Shown: positions 1 through 6,959 of the stretch, one piece after another
Layout of the letters: each line of letters begins with the position of its first letter
How positions within the stretch are numbered: the stretch's first letter is position 1
DNA from: an uncultured Rubellimicrobium sp.
GTDB taxonomy: Bacteria > Pseudomonadota > Alphaproteobacteria > Rhodobacterales > Rhodobacteraceae
DNA: 10,079 bases
Reading direction: 5' to 3'
NCBI GenBank assembly: GCA_902805995.1
Contig: CADCUU010000495.1
Location: 1-10,079 of the forward strand
Program-made: the position numbers and the translations under genes
Notes under the pieces: model-generated
Seen by the model: the letters and a program-made list of their open reading frames with translations, nothing else
Told to the model about the DNA's origin: nothing
Database searches by the model: none

Positions 1-960
1 GTAATCCCCTCGCTGATGGCGGGGAACGCCGTGGTCCACAAGGCGGCCGCGCAGACGATACTCGCGGGGGAGCGCTGGCAGGAGGCCTTCGACGGCGTGC
101 TGCCTGAGGGCGTGTTCCAGAACGTGGTGCTGGACTACGAGGGGACGGAGGCGCTGATCAAGAGCCGGGGCTTCGGCTTCGTCAACTTCACCGGGTCGGT
201 GAACGGTGGGCGCATCATCGAGACGGCGGCGGCGGGGACGTTTACGCCGCTGGGGCTGGAGCTGGGCGGCAAGGATCCAGGGTATGTGATGGAGGACGCT
301 GACCTCGACTGGGCGGTCGAGGTGCTGATGGATGGCGCCTTCTTCAACTCGGGCCAGTGCTGCTGCGGGATCGAGCGCATCTACGTGCACCGCTCCCTTT
401 ACGATCGCTTCGTGGACAGGGCCGTGGCCTGGACGAGGCAGCAGAAGCTGGGCAATCCGCTCGATGCCTCGACCTCGCTGGGGCCGATGGCCAACATCCG
501 CTTTGCCAAGGAGGTGCGGGCGCAGGTGGCGGAGGCGGTGGCGCAGGGAGCGACGCCGCTGATCGACCCCGCGGGCTTCCCGCAGGACGATGGCGGGGCC
601 TATCTGGCGCCGCAGATTCTCGTGAGTGTCGATCACTCCATGCGGGTGATGACGGAGGAGACCTTTGGGCCCGTGGTGGGGATCATGCCGGTGGCGGGGG
701 ACGACGAGGCGCTGCAGCTCATGAACGACTCGCCCTATGGGCTCACCGCCTCGCTCTGGACCTCAGACCCCGAGCGGGCCATGGGCTTGGGGGAGCGGAT
801 CGAGACGGGGACGGTGTTCCTGAACCGCGCTGACTACCTCGACCCCGCCGTCTGCTGGACGGGGGTGAAGGACACCGGGCGCGGGGCGGCGCTGTCCGTG
901 CTGGGCTATCACAGCGTGACGCGTCCGAAATCCTACCACTTCCGCAAGGTGAAGTCATGA
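1..960 (+). CDS. Aldehyde dehydrogenase family protein (5' truncated by window edge)
   Basis: An NAD(P)-dependent aldehyde dehydrogenase that oxidises an aldehyde to a carboxylate, probably in the cytoplasm. The frame is open from base 1, and 319 residues are visible. The family is usually about 470-490 residues, so roughly 150 N-terminal residues lie outside the window. Visible family features are the PSLMAGNAVVHK segment at the start, the ELGGKDP motif with the general-base Glu at codon 259-261, and GQCCCG with the catalytic Cys being the middle one (codon 361-363). The 34-residue Glu-to-Cys spacing matches ALDH2 E268/C302. EETFGPV follows near base 660. The ATG at 16 is internal to the conserved domain and is not the real start. 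The stop overlaps the ATG of the next gene (ATGA), so the two are translationally coupled. The substrate cannot be read from the sequence. The family call is secure. Confidence 0.93.
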   Translation, partial: VIPSLMAGNAVVHKAAAQTILAGERWQEAFDGVLPEGVFQNVVLDYEGTEALIKSRGFGFVNFTGSVNGGRIIETAAAGTFTPLGLELGGKDPGYVMEDADLDWAVEVLMDGAFFNSGQCCCGIERIYVHRSLYDRFVDRAVAWTRQQKLGNPLDASTSLGPMANIRFAKEVRAQVAEAVAQGATPLIDPAGFPQDDGGAYLAPQILVSVDHSMRVMTEETFGPVVGIMPVAGDDEALQLMNDSPYGLTASLWTSDPERAMGLGERIETGTVFLNRADYLDPAVCWTGVKDTGRGAALSVLGYHSVTRPKSYHFRKVKS

Positions 961-2102
961 GCCTGTCCGCCAACTGGTCCTACCCGACCCGCGTCTTGTT
1001 CGGCGCGGGCCGGATCGCGGAACTGGCTGCCGCCTGCCGGGAGGCCGGGATCGCGCGCCCGATCCTTGTGACCGACCGGGGGCTGCGGGACATGGATATC
1101 ACGGCCCAGGCCCTCGACCTCCTGGAGGAGGCGGGGCTAGGGCGCGCGGTCTTCTCCGACGTGGACCCCAACCCGACCGACCGCAACCTCGACGACGGAC
1201 TGCGCGCCTACCGCGAGGGGGGGCATGACGGGGTGGTGGCCTTTGGCGGCGGCTCGGGCCTCGACTTGGGCAAGATGGTGGCCTTCATGTCGGCCCAGAC
1301 GCGGCCCGTCTGGGACTTCGAGGATGTGGGCGACTGGTGGACGCGCGCGAACGCGGACGGCATCGCGCCCATCGTCGCCGTGCCCACCACCGCCGGGACG
1401 GGGTCGGAGGTGGGGCGGGCGAGCGTTATCACCAACACCCAGAGCCATGTGAAGAAGGTGATCTTCCATCCCAAGGTCCTGCCGCGGGTCGTGATCTCGG
1501 ACCCCGTGCTGACGCTGGGCCTCCCGCCCGGCCTGACGGCGGGCACGGGGATGGACGCCTTTGCCCACTGCCTGGAAGCCTATTGCTCGGAGTTCTTCCA
1601 CCCCATGAGCCAGGGCATCGCGCTGGAGGGGATGCGGCTGGTGAACGAGTACCTCCCCCGCGCCTTCCGCGATGGGCAGGACATGGAGGCGCGGGCCAAT
1701 ATGCTGGCGGCCGGGTCCATGGGCGCGGTCGCGTTCCAGAAGGGTCTCGGGGCGATCCACTCGCTGTCGCATCCGGTGGGGGCCAACTATGGCACGCATC
1801 ACGGTACCACCAACGCCGTGGTGATGCCCGCGGTGCTGCGCTTCAACCGCTCAGTCATCGAGGGGAAGATCGACCGCGCGGCGGCCTATCTGGGGATCGC
1901 GGGGGGCTTCGACGGCTTCCTGGCCCGGGTGGAGGAGCTGAACGACCTGTTCGGGATGCCTAGGGGGCTTCGCGCCATGGGGGTGGAGGATGCGCGCATC
2001 CCTGAACTCGCTGCGCAGGCCATCGTGGACCCCACGGCTGGCGGGAACCCGGTGCCGCTGACCCAGGAGAACACGGAACGGCTGTTTGCCGAGGCCATGT
2101 GA
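957..2102 (+). CDS. Iron-containing (type III) alcohol dehydrogenase
   Basis: A 381-residue, full-length member of the Fe-ADH family (FucO/AdhB/DhaT type), which interconverts an alcohol and an aldehyde or ketone with NAD(P). NAD-binding motifs are GGGSGLDLGK (97-106) and PTTAGTGSE (143-151). Metal ligands align with E. coli FucO D196, H200, H263 and H277 as D200, H204, H268 and H282, in MDAFAHCLEAY and AIHSLSHPVGANYGTHHG. The start ATG sits inside the ATGA overlap with the aldehyde dehydrogenase stop, so the two are co-translated. Together they suggest a two-step route from alcohol to acid. Similar pairs occur in alphaproteobacterial amino-alcohol and polyol catabolism, but which substrate applies here is not visible. 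A strong hairpin begins about 32 bases after the stop. Confidence 0.93.
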   Translation: MSLSANWSYPTRVLFGAGRIAELAAACREAGIARPILVTDRGLRDMDITAQALDLLEEAGLGRAVFSDVDPNPTDRNLDDGLRAYREGGHDGVVAFGGGSGLDLGKMVAFMSAQTRPVWDFEDVGDWWTRANADGIAPIVAVPTTAGTGSEVGRASVITNTQSHVKKVIFHPKVLPRVVISDPVLTLGLPPGLTAGTGMDAFAHCLEAYCSEFFHPMSQGIALEGMRLVNEYLPRAFRDGQDMEARANMLAAGSMGAVAFQKGLGAIHSLSHPVGANYGTHHGTTNAVVMPAVLRFNRSVIEGKIDRAAAYLGIAGGFDGFLARVEELNDLFGMPRGLRAMGVEDARIPELAAQAIVDPTAGGNPVPLTQENTERLFAEAM

Positions 2103-2133
2103 AGGCCAGTCCTGAAAGCCAGTTCGGCACACG

Positions 2134-2161
2134 AAAAAGGGGCCGCTCGGGCGGCCCCTTT
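2134..2161. terminator. Bidirectional intrinsic terminator
   Basis: A perfect 11-bp stem, AAAGGGGCCGC (2136-2146) and GCGGCCCCTTT (2151-2161), with a TCGG tetraloop. It lies between two convergent genes, 34 bases after the Fe-ADH stop and 24 bases after the stop of the minus-strand gene. Read on the minus strand the stem is followed by a run of five T (complement of 2134-2138), the better terminator. On the plus strand the run is TTTCC. Confidence 0.88.
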
Positions 2162-2184
2162 CCGTTCTACCGAACCCGTTGGGG

Positions 2185-2880
2185 TTAGCGGACGATGCGG
2201 ACGATCTGACGGCTGTCGTTGTCGATGATGACCGGAAGGCCGTTCACCGTGAGGTAGCTGTAGGTCGTCTCGGGGATCGCCACGAGGTCGACGCCTTCGG
2301 GGATGCCAGCGCCCTGGACGACTTCGCCATCCATGTAGATGTTGTCCGTCGGGTTGTCGCGGACGTACTGGACGGCCGGGTCGTCGTCGCCGATGGTGCC
2401 CGCCGCCGCGCCCAGCGCCGCGCCCGCCGCGATGGCGAGAGGCCCGCCGATCAGCGCCCCGGCGATGGCGGCGCCCGCGCCCGCGCTCACCGCTGCGTCG
2501 GCGGCTTCATCGACGGTTTCGGCCGTGTCGGTCGAGGTGGTGGCCACGTTGTCGACGACGATCACCGGGACCTGAAGGGCCTCACGGTTTTCGAAGACGA
2601 CGAGCGGCTCGGCCTGGCCTTCGGCGGTCGCGGTGAGGTAGTCGCCATAGGCCCAGCCCTGAGTCCCCTCGAAGGACACCTGGCACCAGTTCGCGGCCTC
2701 GAGGCAGCCATCGACCGTGACGGCGTTCTGGGCCGGGATGACGCTCAGGATCTCCTGGTCGGGGCCAGGGCCCGCGCGCAGGTTGAGGTCGGTGGCGGCG
2801 GTGGCGGACACCTGGGCGAGAGCGGGGGCGGCGGCCATGATGGCGGCGGCACCGAACGCGAGAATGGAACGCTTGTTCAT
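2185..2880 (-). CDS. Exported SH3b-domain protein with DUF1236-like C-terminus
   Basis: A 231-residue envelope protein. Residues 1-22 form a Sec signal peptide (MNKRS, hydrophobic Ala-rich core, cleavage after APALA at Q23). Residues about 26-85 form a bacterial SH3 domain with the NLRAGPGPDQEIL start and the GWAYGDYL end that are typical of SH3b. It contains Cys59 and Cys66, a possible disulfide. Residues about 132-164 are Gly/Ala-rich with glycine-zipper spacing. The C-terminus (about 173-231, with YSYLTVNGLPVIIDN and IVRIV) resembles DUF1236. SH3b domains often bind cell-wall peptides, so a periplasmic peptidoglycan-associated role is inferred. The ATG at 2880 was chosen because GGAG lies 6 bases upstream and the signal peptide starts directly; a TTG four codons earlier would swallow the GGAG. 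It appears to be transcribed alone, with its own terminator. Confidence 0.88.
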   Translation of the reverse strand: MNKRSILAFGAAAIMAAAPALAQVSATAATDLNLRAGPGPDQEILSVIPAQNAVTVDGCLEAANWCQVSFEGTQGWAYGDYLTATAEGQAEPLVVFENREALQVPVIVVDNVATTSTDTAETVDEAADAAVSAGAGAAIAGALIGGPLAIAAGAALGAAAGTIGDDDPAVQYVRDNPTDNIYMDGEVVQGAGIPEGVDLVAIPETTYSYLTVNGLPVIIDNDSRQIVRIVR

Positions 2881-3072
2881 CGCAAACTCCAATCGGAACG
2901 ACGGGCCAGTTCGCCCGCCTTGACCCTTTCCAAACGCGCAAGATACGGACTGGGTTCATTAATCATGCGAGCCGCCCCAGTGACTTGGGGGAAATACACT
3001 GTTTCCGAAGCGCTGTTCGGGCCGCGATTGCACGCCGATCCAGAGTGTTCGGGAGGTCCGTCACAGGGGCTG

Positions 3073-4092
3073 TCAAACCCCAGTCGCGCCTGTGGCGAGC
3101 ACCCGTCGGCAGGCTTCGGCGGCGAGGAGGGGCGCGAGCGTCGGCTCCTCGGCTGCGAGCCAGTGAAACCGGCCATGGGAGAGGAGGCCGCTGGTCCTCC
3201 AGCCCTCCTGGAAATCGCCTCGAACCCCTTGGGTGGTCCAGTGGCTCGGCGGTGCGAGGTGCTCTGTCAGGCACGGCGCGAGCTGCCTCAGGGCGGCGAT
3301 GGCGTCGGCCGCGCGGGTGGGGCCGGGCCACAGAATCCGCACCTCGTCCCGAAAGACGACGATCCCGGCCGATGCTTCTCCGAGCCGGATGACGGAGGGC
3401 AGGGGAGACGGCCCGGTCTCCCCCTGGTGGCTTAGAAGGAGCGACGGAGGACGGGTGCAGGGGGCCTCGTGGGGGCGGGTGTCGATGACGGCGTCGTAGC
3501 CGTCGAAGGCCGGGTCCGGCCTCCCCGGAACCGGCGGCCGCGGGGTCAGGTCGTCGCGAACCCGCAGGCGGGGCTGCGCCCGCATCGCCTGATCCAGAGC
3601 CCTGTGCAGCGTCTCGGGGTCCAGCGCGACCTCGCGTGTAGCGAACGCGGCTGTGACATGGGCGGGGTCGAAGAGCCCGGCCAGTTCCCGGGGCGACAAC
3701 TGCCGCCAGCCGCGTGCCTCCACCCCGAAGGCGAATGGCCCGACGGGGTCGGCCATCAGCCGCGCGACGCCCGCGAAATGGAGGCGGGCGGCGTCGGCAG
3801 AAAGGAGCGTGTCCTGCGGGAGGGCATGGAGGAGGTCGGCCGAGCCGTGATCCTCGAAGAGCGCGGCGCCCGTCCATCTCTCCACAAGCGGGCGGAAGGC
3901 CGCGGCCCCCCGGAGCAGGACCCGAACCGCCGCCAGCCCCGCCCCGCCGGCGCAGGAATACCCCAGGCGGATGACCCCGAGGCCACCGGCGGCGCGATCC
4001 GTGGCGTGCACATCGACGTCATGGCCCGCCTCGGCGATCTCCAGCGCCGCGAGCTGACCGGCCAGACCCGTGCCCAGAACAGCGATCCGCAT
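3073..4092 (-). CDS. FAD-dependent oxidoreductase, DAO-like
   Basis: A 339-residue flavoprotein. The N-terminus is a Rossmann ADP-binding motif: RIAVLGTGLAGQLAALEIA gives GxGxxG at residues 7-12, followed by a helix and the VDVHA strand. The overall length and a late segment (GRFHWLAAEEPTLAPLLAAEA) fit the D-amino-acid-oxidase/glycine-oxidase superfamily. The middle is divergent, and I see none of the usual substrate residues or a canonical second GD/GG motif. The substrate is therefore unknown, and a related FAD fold cannot be excluded. The ATG at 4092 is preferred over a TTG two codons upstream because GGGGA lies 8 bases before the ATG and only 2 before the TTG. It lies 90 bases downstream of a small secreted-protein gene on the same strand, so co-transcription is possible. 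No signal peptide or membrane segment is evident. Confidence 0.8.
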   Translation of the reverse strand: MRIAVLGTGLAGQLAALEIAEAGHDVDVHATDRAAGGLGVIRLGYSCAGGAGLAAVRVLLRGAAAFRPLVERWTGAALFEDHGSADLLHALPQDTLLSADAARLHFAGVARLMADPVGPFAFGVEARGWRQLSPRELAGLFDPAHVTAAFATREVALDPETLHRALDQAMRAQPRLRVRDDLTPRPPVPGRPDPAFDGYDAVIDTRPHEAPCTRPPSLLLSHQGETGPSPLPSVIRLGEASAGIVVFRDEVRILWPGPTRAADAIAALRQLAPCLTEHLAPPSHWTTQGVRGDFQEGWRTSGLLSHGRFHWLAAEEPTLAPLLAAEACRRVLATGATGV

Positions 4093-4100
4093 TCGCAACG

Positions 4101-4119
4101 TCCCCGCCGCCTGCGGGGA
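4101..4119 (-). promoter_or_regulatory. Hairpin covering the Shine-Dalgarno of the FAD oxidoreductase gene
   Basis: On the minus strand TCCCCGC, a five-base AGGCG loop and GCGGGGA form a perfect 7-bp stem. The 3' arm contains GGGGA, the likely ribosome-binding sequence, ending 8 bases before the ATG at 4092. In the mRNA this would mask the ribosome site. No T-run follows, so it is a poor terminator. Any regulatory role is inference. Confidence 0.4.
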
Positions 4120-4182
4120 GGGCCTACCAACGGCGATCCCGAAAGGAAAGCCCGCGCGCCTGTCGGGTGGTCCGAGCCTGCG

Positions 4183-4551
4183 TCAGGACATCGGCATGGC
4201 GACGATGCTGATGGTGCCGACCTCGTCTTCGCCGACCGTCAGTTCGGACGGCTTGGCGGTGAAGCCGGGGGGCGGGGTCACGGCAAAGCGCTCGGGCGCG
4301 CGAAGCTCTCCGTCCACGACGGTCACGCTGACCCTGAAGCCGTCGAGGTCGAGCGCAAAGCTCCGGGTCAGTGCCATGCCCCGGAGCTGGGAGTTCTGGA
4401 AGGTCACCTGCGCGAAGCAGGCGCCGTCGTCGCAACGGGACAGGCGAAGCTCGTTCGGGCCGCCGCTGCGTGCCAGCGGGATGCCCCATCTGACATCCGT
4501 GTCCGCAAGGGCGGGGCTGGCGAGGACAAGGAAAGCAAGTGCAAGACGCAT
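4183..4551 (-). CDS. Small secreted protein of unknown function
   Basis: A 122-residue protein. Residues 1-16 (MRLALAFLVLASPALA) form a short, clear signal peptide cleaved before D17. The mature protein is about 106 residues, mostly predicted beta, with one closely spaced cysteine pair (C40 and C45 in RCDDGAC) that could form a disulfide in the periplasm. There are no further membrane segments. I do not recognise a family. The start ATG at 4551 has GGGAG 8 bases upstream. Codon use is GC3-rich like its neighbours, which supports real coding, as does the well-formed signal peptide. It lies upstream of, and in line with, the FAD oxidoreductase, so a shared transcript is plausible. Confidence 0.75.
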   Translation of the reverse strand: MRLALAFLVLASPALADTDVRWGIPLARSGGPNELRLSRCDDGACFAQVTFQNSQLRGMALTRSFALDLDGFRVSVTVVDGELRAPERFAVTPPPGFTAKPSELTVGEDEVGTISIVAMPMS

Positions 4552-4917
4552 GCCGGAGACTCCCGTGAGGACGTGGTCCCTGGTGGGCCTGCGTCCCGGC
4601 GGCGAGCCTTGCTGAGCTTCTTGTCCTCAATGCGGTGCAAAGGGGGCGCTGCGCGTCCCGTGTCTCCTCGGCCGCAGTTCGGGCGAGAGCTTGAGGGTGG
4701 AGCCTATTGCGGTGGTGTGGGCTTTGAGGTGGCCGGGCGTCCTCTGGTCGTGGCCCGGAGTCATGCAGCTTGTCGGGTTGCTTGGGAGGTCGAAGCTGGT
4801 GGCGCAGCTTGATCGAGGGCGGCCTTACGGCGCATGCGATGCGACCATTTCGCGCGACTGTCCCAATGAACCCTCAAGGGCCGCTCAAAGGTAACTCACG
4901 GTGAAGGGGAGAACTGG
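4552..4917. other. Gene-poor 366-base stretch
   Basis: No convincing gene was found. Short open frames exist on both strands (for example 67 codons on the plus strand at 4691-4894), but they lack a good ribosome site, family motifs or the GC3 pattern of the neighbouring genes. No CRISPR, insertion-sequence ends or tRNA 3'-end copy was seen. It must hold the 5' leader of the 4183-4551 gene and the 3' trailer of tRNA-Glu. I could not place a confident promoter or terminator in it. Confidence 0.5.
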
Positions 4918-4992
4918 TGGCAGCCCGTAGGGGAGTCGAACCCCTCTTCCCAGGTTGAAAACCTGGTGTCCTAACCGATAGACGAACGGGCC
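4918..4992 (-). tRNA. tRNA-Glu(UUC)
   Basis: A 75-base cloverleaf on the minus strand with the CCA end encoded (complement TGG at 4918-4920). The acceptor arms are GGCCCGT and ACGGGCT. The D arm is GTCT/GGAC. The anticodon arm is CCAGG-TTTTCAA-CCTGG, giving anticodon TTC, which reads Glu GAA/GAG codons. The T arm is AGGGG-TTCGACT-CCCCT. The discriminator base is G. The first acceptor pair is a G1-U72 wobble rather than G-C; the other six pairs are standard. It lies 80 bases after the recJ stop. Confidence 0.97.
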
Positions 4993-5007
4993 GCGGTCAG
5001 TGGGCGC

Positions 5008-5036
5008 TTCCTAGACAAAGCCGCAGGGGAGGGCAA
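5008..5036 (-). promoter_or_regulatory. Candidate promoter of tRNA-Glu
   Basis: Read on the minus strand, TTGCCC (5031-5036), a 17-base spacer and TAGGAA (5008-5013) form a sigma-70-like pair. The tRNA 5' end is 15 bases further down, a suitable distance for a short leader. The -10 box matches the consensus at only three positions, so this is suggestive. Confidence 0.45.
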
Positions 5037-5072
5037 GGGGCCGCCCGAAATGTCCTTGCGGCAGGCTCGCGG

Positions 5073-6815
5073 TCAGCGGCGCGCGGCGGGGGCGGCGTCG
5101 TCGAGGAGGAGTTGCGCGGTGCGGCGCCCCTGCCAGGTGTTCACCTCCAGCCGCCCGGCCACATGGAACCTCCCCCCGCCGGGCTGAAGCCGCCGCAGCG
5201 GTCCTTCGGCCGCGCCGAAGGCGATCGCGTCGAGCCGCCCGCCCAGCCCGTCGGTGAAGGCGAGCTTGAGATGCCCGCTCCCCACCGTCCGCGCCAAGGT
5301 TACCACCAAGTCCGGAAAGGCGAATCGGGGGGAGGGGGAGCCCGCCCCGAAGGGACCCGCCCGGTCGATCAGCTCCACGAGGTCCGCCTGCGCCGCCTTG
5401 GGCATGAGGAGCCCGTCGAGCGACAGGTCGCGCGGCCCCCCGGCGCCCGCGCCCTGCTTGGCGAGAAGTTCCGACAGCCGCTCCATGGCCGCGTCGAGCT
5501 TGTCACGCTCCACCGTGAGGCCCGCCGCCATCCGGTGGCCGCCGCCGCGCAGCAGCAGGCCCTCGGCCGCGACGCGGTGGATGGCGGCACCGATGTCCAC
5601 TCCCGCGATCGACCGGGCCGATCCCTTGCCGATCCCGCCGTCGAGAGCGATCACCACGGCCGGGCGCTGCGTAGCCTCCTTGAGGCGCGCGGCGACGATG
5701 CCCACGACGCCGGGATGCCAGCCCTCTCCGGCCGCCCATGCCAGCGGGCCGTCGCCCCGGGATTCGGCCTGCGCGAGGGCGGCGGCCTGGACGCCCGCCT
5801 CGATCTCCCGCCGCTCCCCGTTGTGGCGGTCGAGCCGTTCGGCCAGGGCCTGCGCCTCGACGGGATCGTCGGTGGCGAGTAGGCGCGCGCCCAGGTCGGC
5901 TTGCCCCACGCGCCCGCCCGCGTTCACGCGCGGCCCCAGGACATAGCCGAGATGATGGCAGGTCGGCGCGGAGTTCAGGCCCGCCACATCCGCCAGCGCC
6001 GCGATCCCCGGCCGTTCGCGCCGCGCCATCACCGCGAGCCCCTGCCGCACCAGCGCGCGGTTCACCCCCAGGAGCGGCGCCACGTCGGCCACGGTCGCCA
6101 GCGCCACGAGGTCGAGCATCGCCATGAGATCCGGCCCCGCGCCCCCCAGCGCCTTGAGCCTCCGGTTCGCCTCCACCAGCAGGAGGAACACGACGCCTGC
6201 CGCGCAAAGATGGCCGAGGTCGCCCGATTCGTCCTGCCGGTTCGGGTTCACCACGGCCACGCAGGGGGGCAGCGTCTCGCCCCCCATGTGGTGGTCGAGC
6301 ACGACCACGTCGCAACCCGCTGCCGCCGCGATGGGTCCGTGGGACAGCGTCCCGCAATCGACGCAGACGATGAGGTCGTGCCCGGCGGCGAGCTTTTCCA
6401 TCGCGGGCTCGTTGGGGCCGTAGCCTTCCTCGATCCGGTCGGGGACATAAAGCGTCGCGCCCAGCCCCATCCGCCGCAGCCATACGAGGAGAAGCGCCGC
6501 CGAGGCGCCGCCGTCCACGTCGTAATCGGCGAAGACCGCGACCCTTTCCCGCCGCTCCACCGCCTGGAGGAGGCGGTCGGCGGCGTCGCCCATGTCGCGC
6601 AGGGTAAGCGGGTCGGGAAGGAGGTCCCGCAGGCGCGGCTCCAAGAAGCCCGCGGCCTGGTCGATCGCGATGCCGCGCCGCACCAGCGTGAGGGCCACGG
6701 CGCGGTCGAGCCGGGCGTCGCGCGCCATGGCCTCGGCCAGCCGGTCCTCCTCCAGGCTGGGGCCGATCCAGCGGCGGCCGGTGAGCGATTCGGAGACGTC
6801 GAGAAAGGCGGTCAT
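5073..6815 (-). CDS. recJ: Single-stranded-DNA-specific exonuclease RecJ
   Basis: A 580-residue RecJ, a 5'-to-3' single-strand DNA exonuclease of the DHH superfamily that acts in RecF-pathway recombination, mismatch repair and base excision repair. Catalytic motifs are present in order: ADYDVDG (D97, D99, D101), VDCGT (D153), LDHH (D174, H175, H176), HLCAAGVVF (H202), LVALATVADVAPL (D235 just before) and the DHHA1 GGGH (424-427). The usual GATS after the first motif reads GGAS here. The C-terminal OB-like domain is also present (about 465-575). The ATG at 6815 was chosen because MTAFLDVSESLTGRRW is where the family similarity starts; in-frame codons further upstream add a low-complexity Pro/Arg extension. 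The ribosome site is weak (GCGGG next to the ATG). It lies 144 bases downstream of glpX on the same strand, with stem-loops in the gap. Confidence 0.95.
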   Translation of the reverse strand: MTAFLDVSESLTGRRWIGPSLEEDRLAEAMARDARLDRAVALTLVRRGIAIDQAAGFLEPRLRDLLPDPLTLRDMGDAADRLLQAVERRERVAVFADYDVDGGASAALLLVWLRRMGLGATLYVPDRIEEGYGPNEPAMEKLAAGHDLIVCVDCGTLSHGPIAAAAGCDVVVLDHHMGGETLPPCVAVVNPNRQDESGDLGHLCAAGVVFLLLVEANRRLKALGGAGPDLMAMLDLVALATVADVAPLLGVNRALVRQGLAVMARRERPGIAALADVAGLNSAPTCHHLGYVLGPRVNAGGRVGQADLGARLLATDDPVEAQALAERLDRHNGERREIEAGVQAAALAQAESRGDGPLAWAAGEGWHPGVVGIVAARLKEATQRPAVVIALDGGIGKGSARSIAGVDIGAAIHRVAAEGLLLRGGGHRMAAGLTVERDKLDAAMERLSELLAKQGAGAGGPRDLSLDGLLMPKAAQADLVELIDRAGPFGAGSPSPRFAFPDLVVTLARTVGSGHLKLAFTDGLGGRLDAIAFGAAEGPLRRLQPGGGRFHVAGRLEVNTWQGRRTAQLLLDDAAPAARR

Positions 6816-6885
6816 CCCGCAGCTTTCGCGCGGGGGTGCCATTGATGGCAAGAGGGCGCGCGGGGGCAGGGGCCGGATGTCGCGG

Positions 6886-6907
6886 GGCCCCGCTTGGGCG
6901 CGGGGCC
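6886..6907. repeat. Perfect 8-bp inverted repeat in the glpX-recJ gap
   Basis: GGCCCCGC (6886-6893), a 6-base spacer and GCGGGGCC (6900-6907) form a very stable stem. No T-run follows in the direction of transcription (minus strand). It may be a transcript-stabilising or attenuating hairpin between glpX and recJ. Confidence 0.5.
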
Positions 6908-6929
6908 GATGGACCTGGGGACAAGCCGA

Positions 6930-6946
6930 AGGGGGTCGCACCCCCT
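6930..6946. repeat. 7-bp hairpin just after glpX
   Basis: AGGGGGT, a CGC loop and ACCCCCT form a perfect 7-bp stem, 14 bases after the glpX stop on the minus strand. The minus-strand sequence after it reads TCGGCTTG, not a proper T-run, so it would be at best a weak terminator. A third small stem, CGCTGA-CCC-TCAGCG (6951-6965), spans the glpX stop itself. Confidence 0.45.
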
Positions 6947-6959
6947 CCGACGCTGACCC

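Noticed and set aside
2978..3006. Short inverted repeats (CCCCA/TGGGG and GGAAA/TTTCC) after the FAD oxidoreductase gene
   Set aside because: Stems are only 5 bp with 6-7 base loops and no T-run; too weak to call a terminator or operator.
2179..3435. Long plus-strand open frame of 418 codons
   Set aside because: It is antisense to the SH3b-protein gene and the end of the FAD gene, is low-complexity (Gly/Arg/Asp-rich), crosses an intergenic region and has no family motif. High GC produces such frames.
3469..4812. Plus-strand open frame of 447 codons
   Set aside because: It is antisense to the FAD oxidoreductase and the small secreted-protein gene; the composition is biased and the minus-strand products have clear motifs and a signal peptide.
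4691..4894. Small plus-strand frame of 67 codons in the gap before tRNA-Glu
   Set aside because: There is no convincing ribosome site or family similarity, and the third-position composition is unlike the neighbours.
4552..4917. Genomic island boundary at the tRNA-Glu 3' end
   Set aside because: Such tRNAs are common integration sites, but I found no integrase gene and no repeated copy of the tRNA 3' end in the window.
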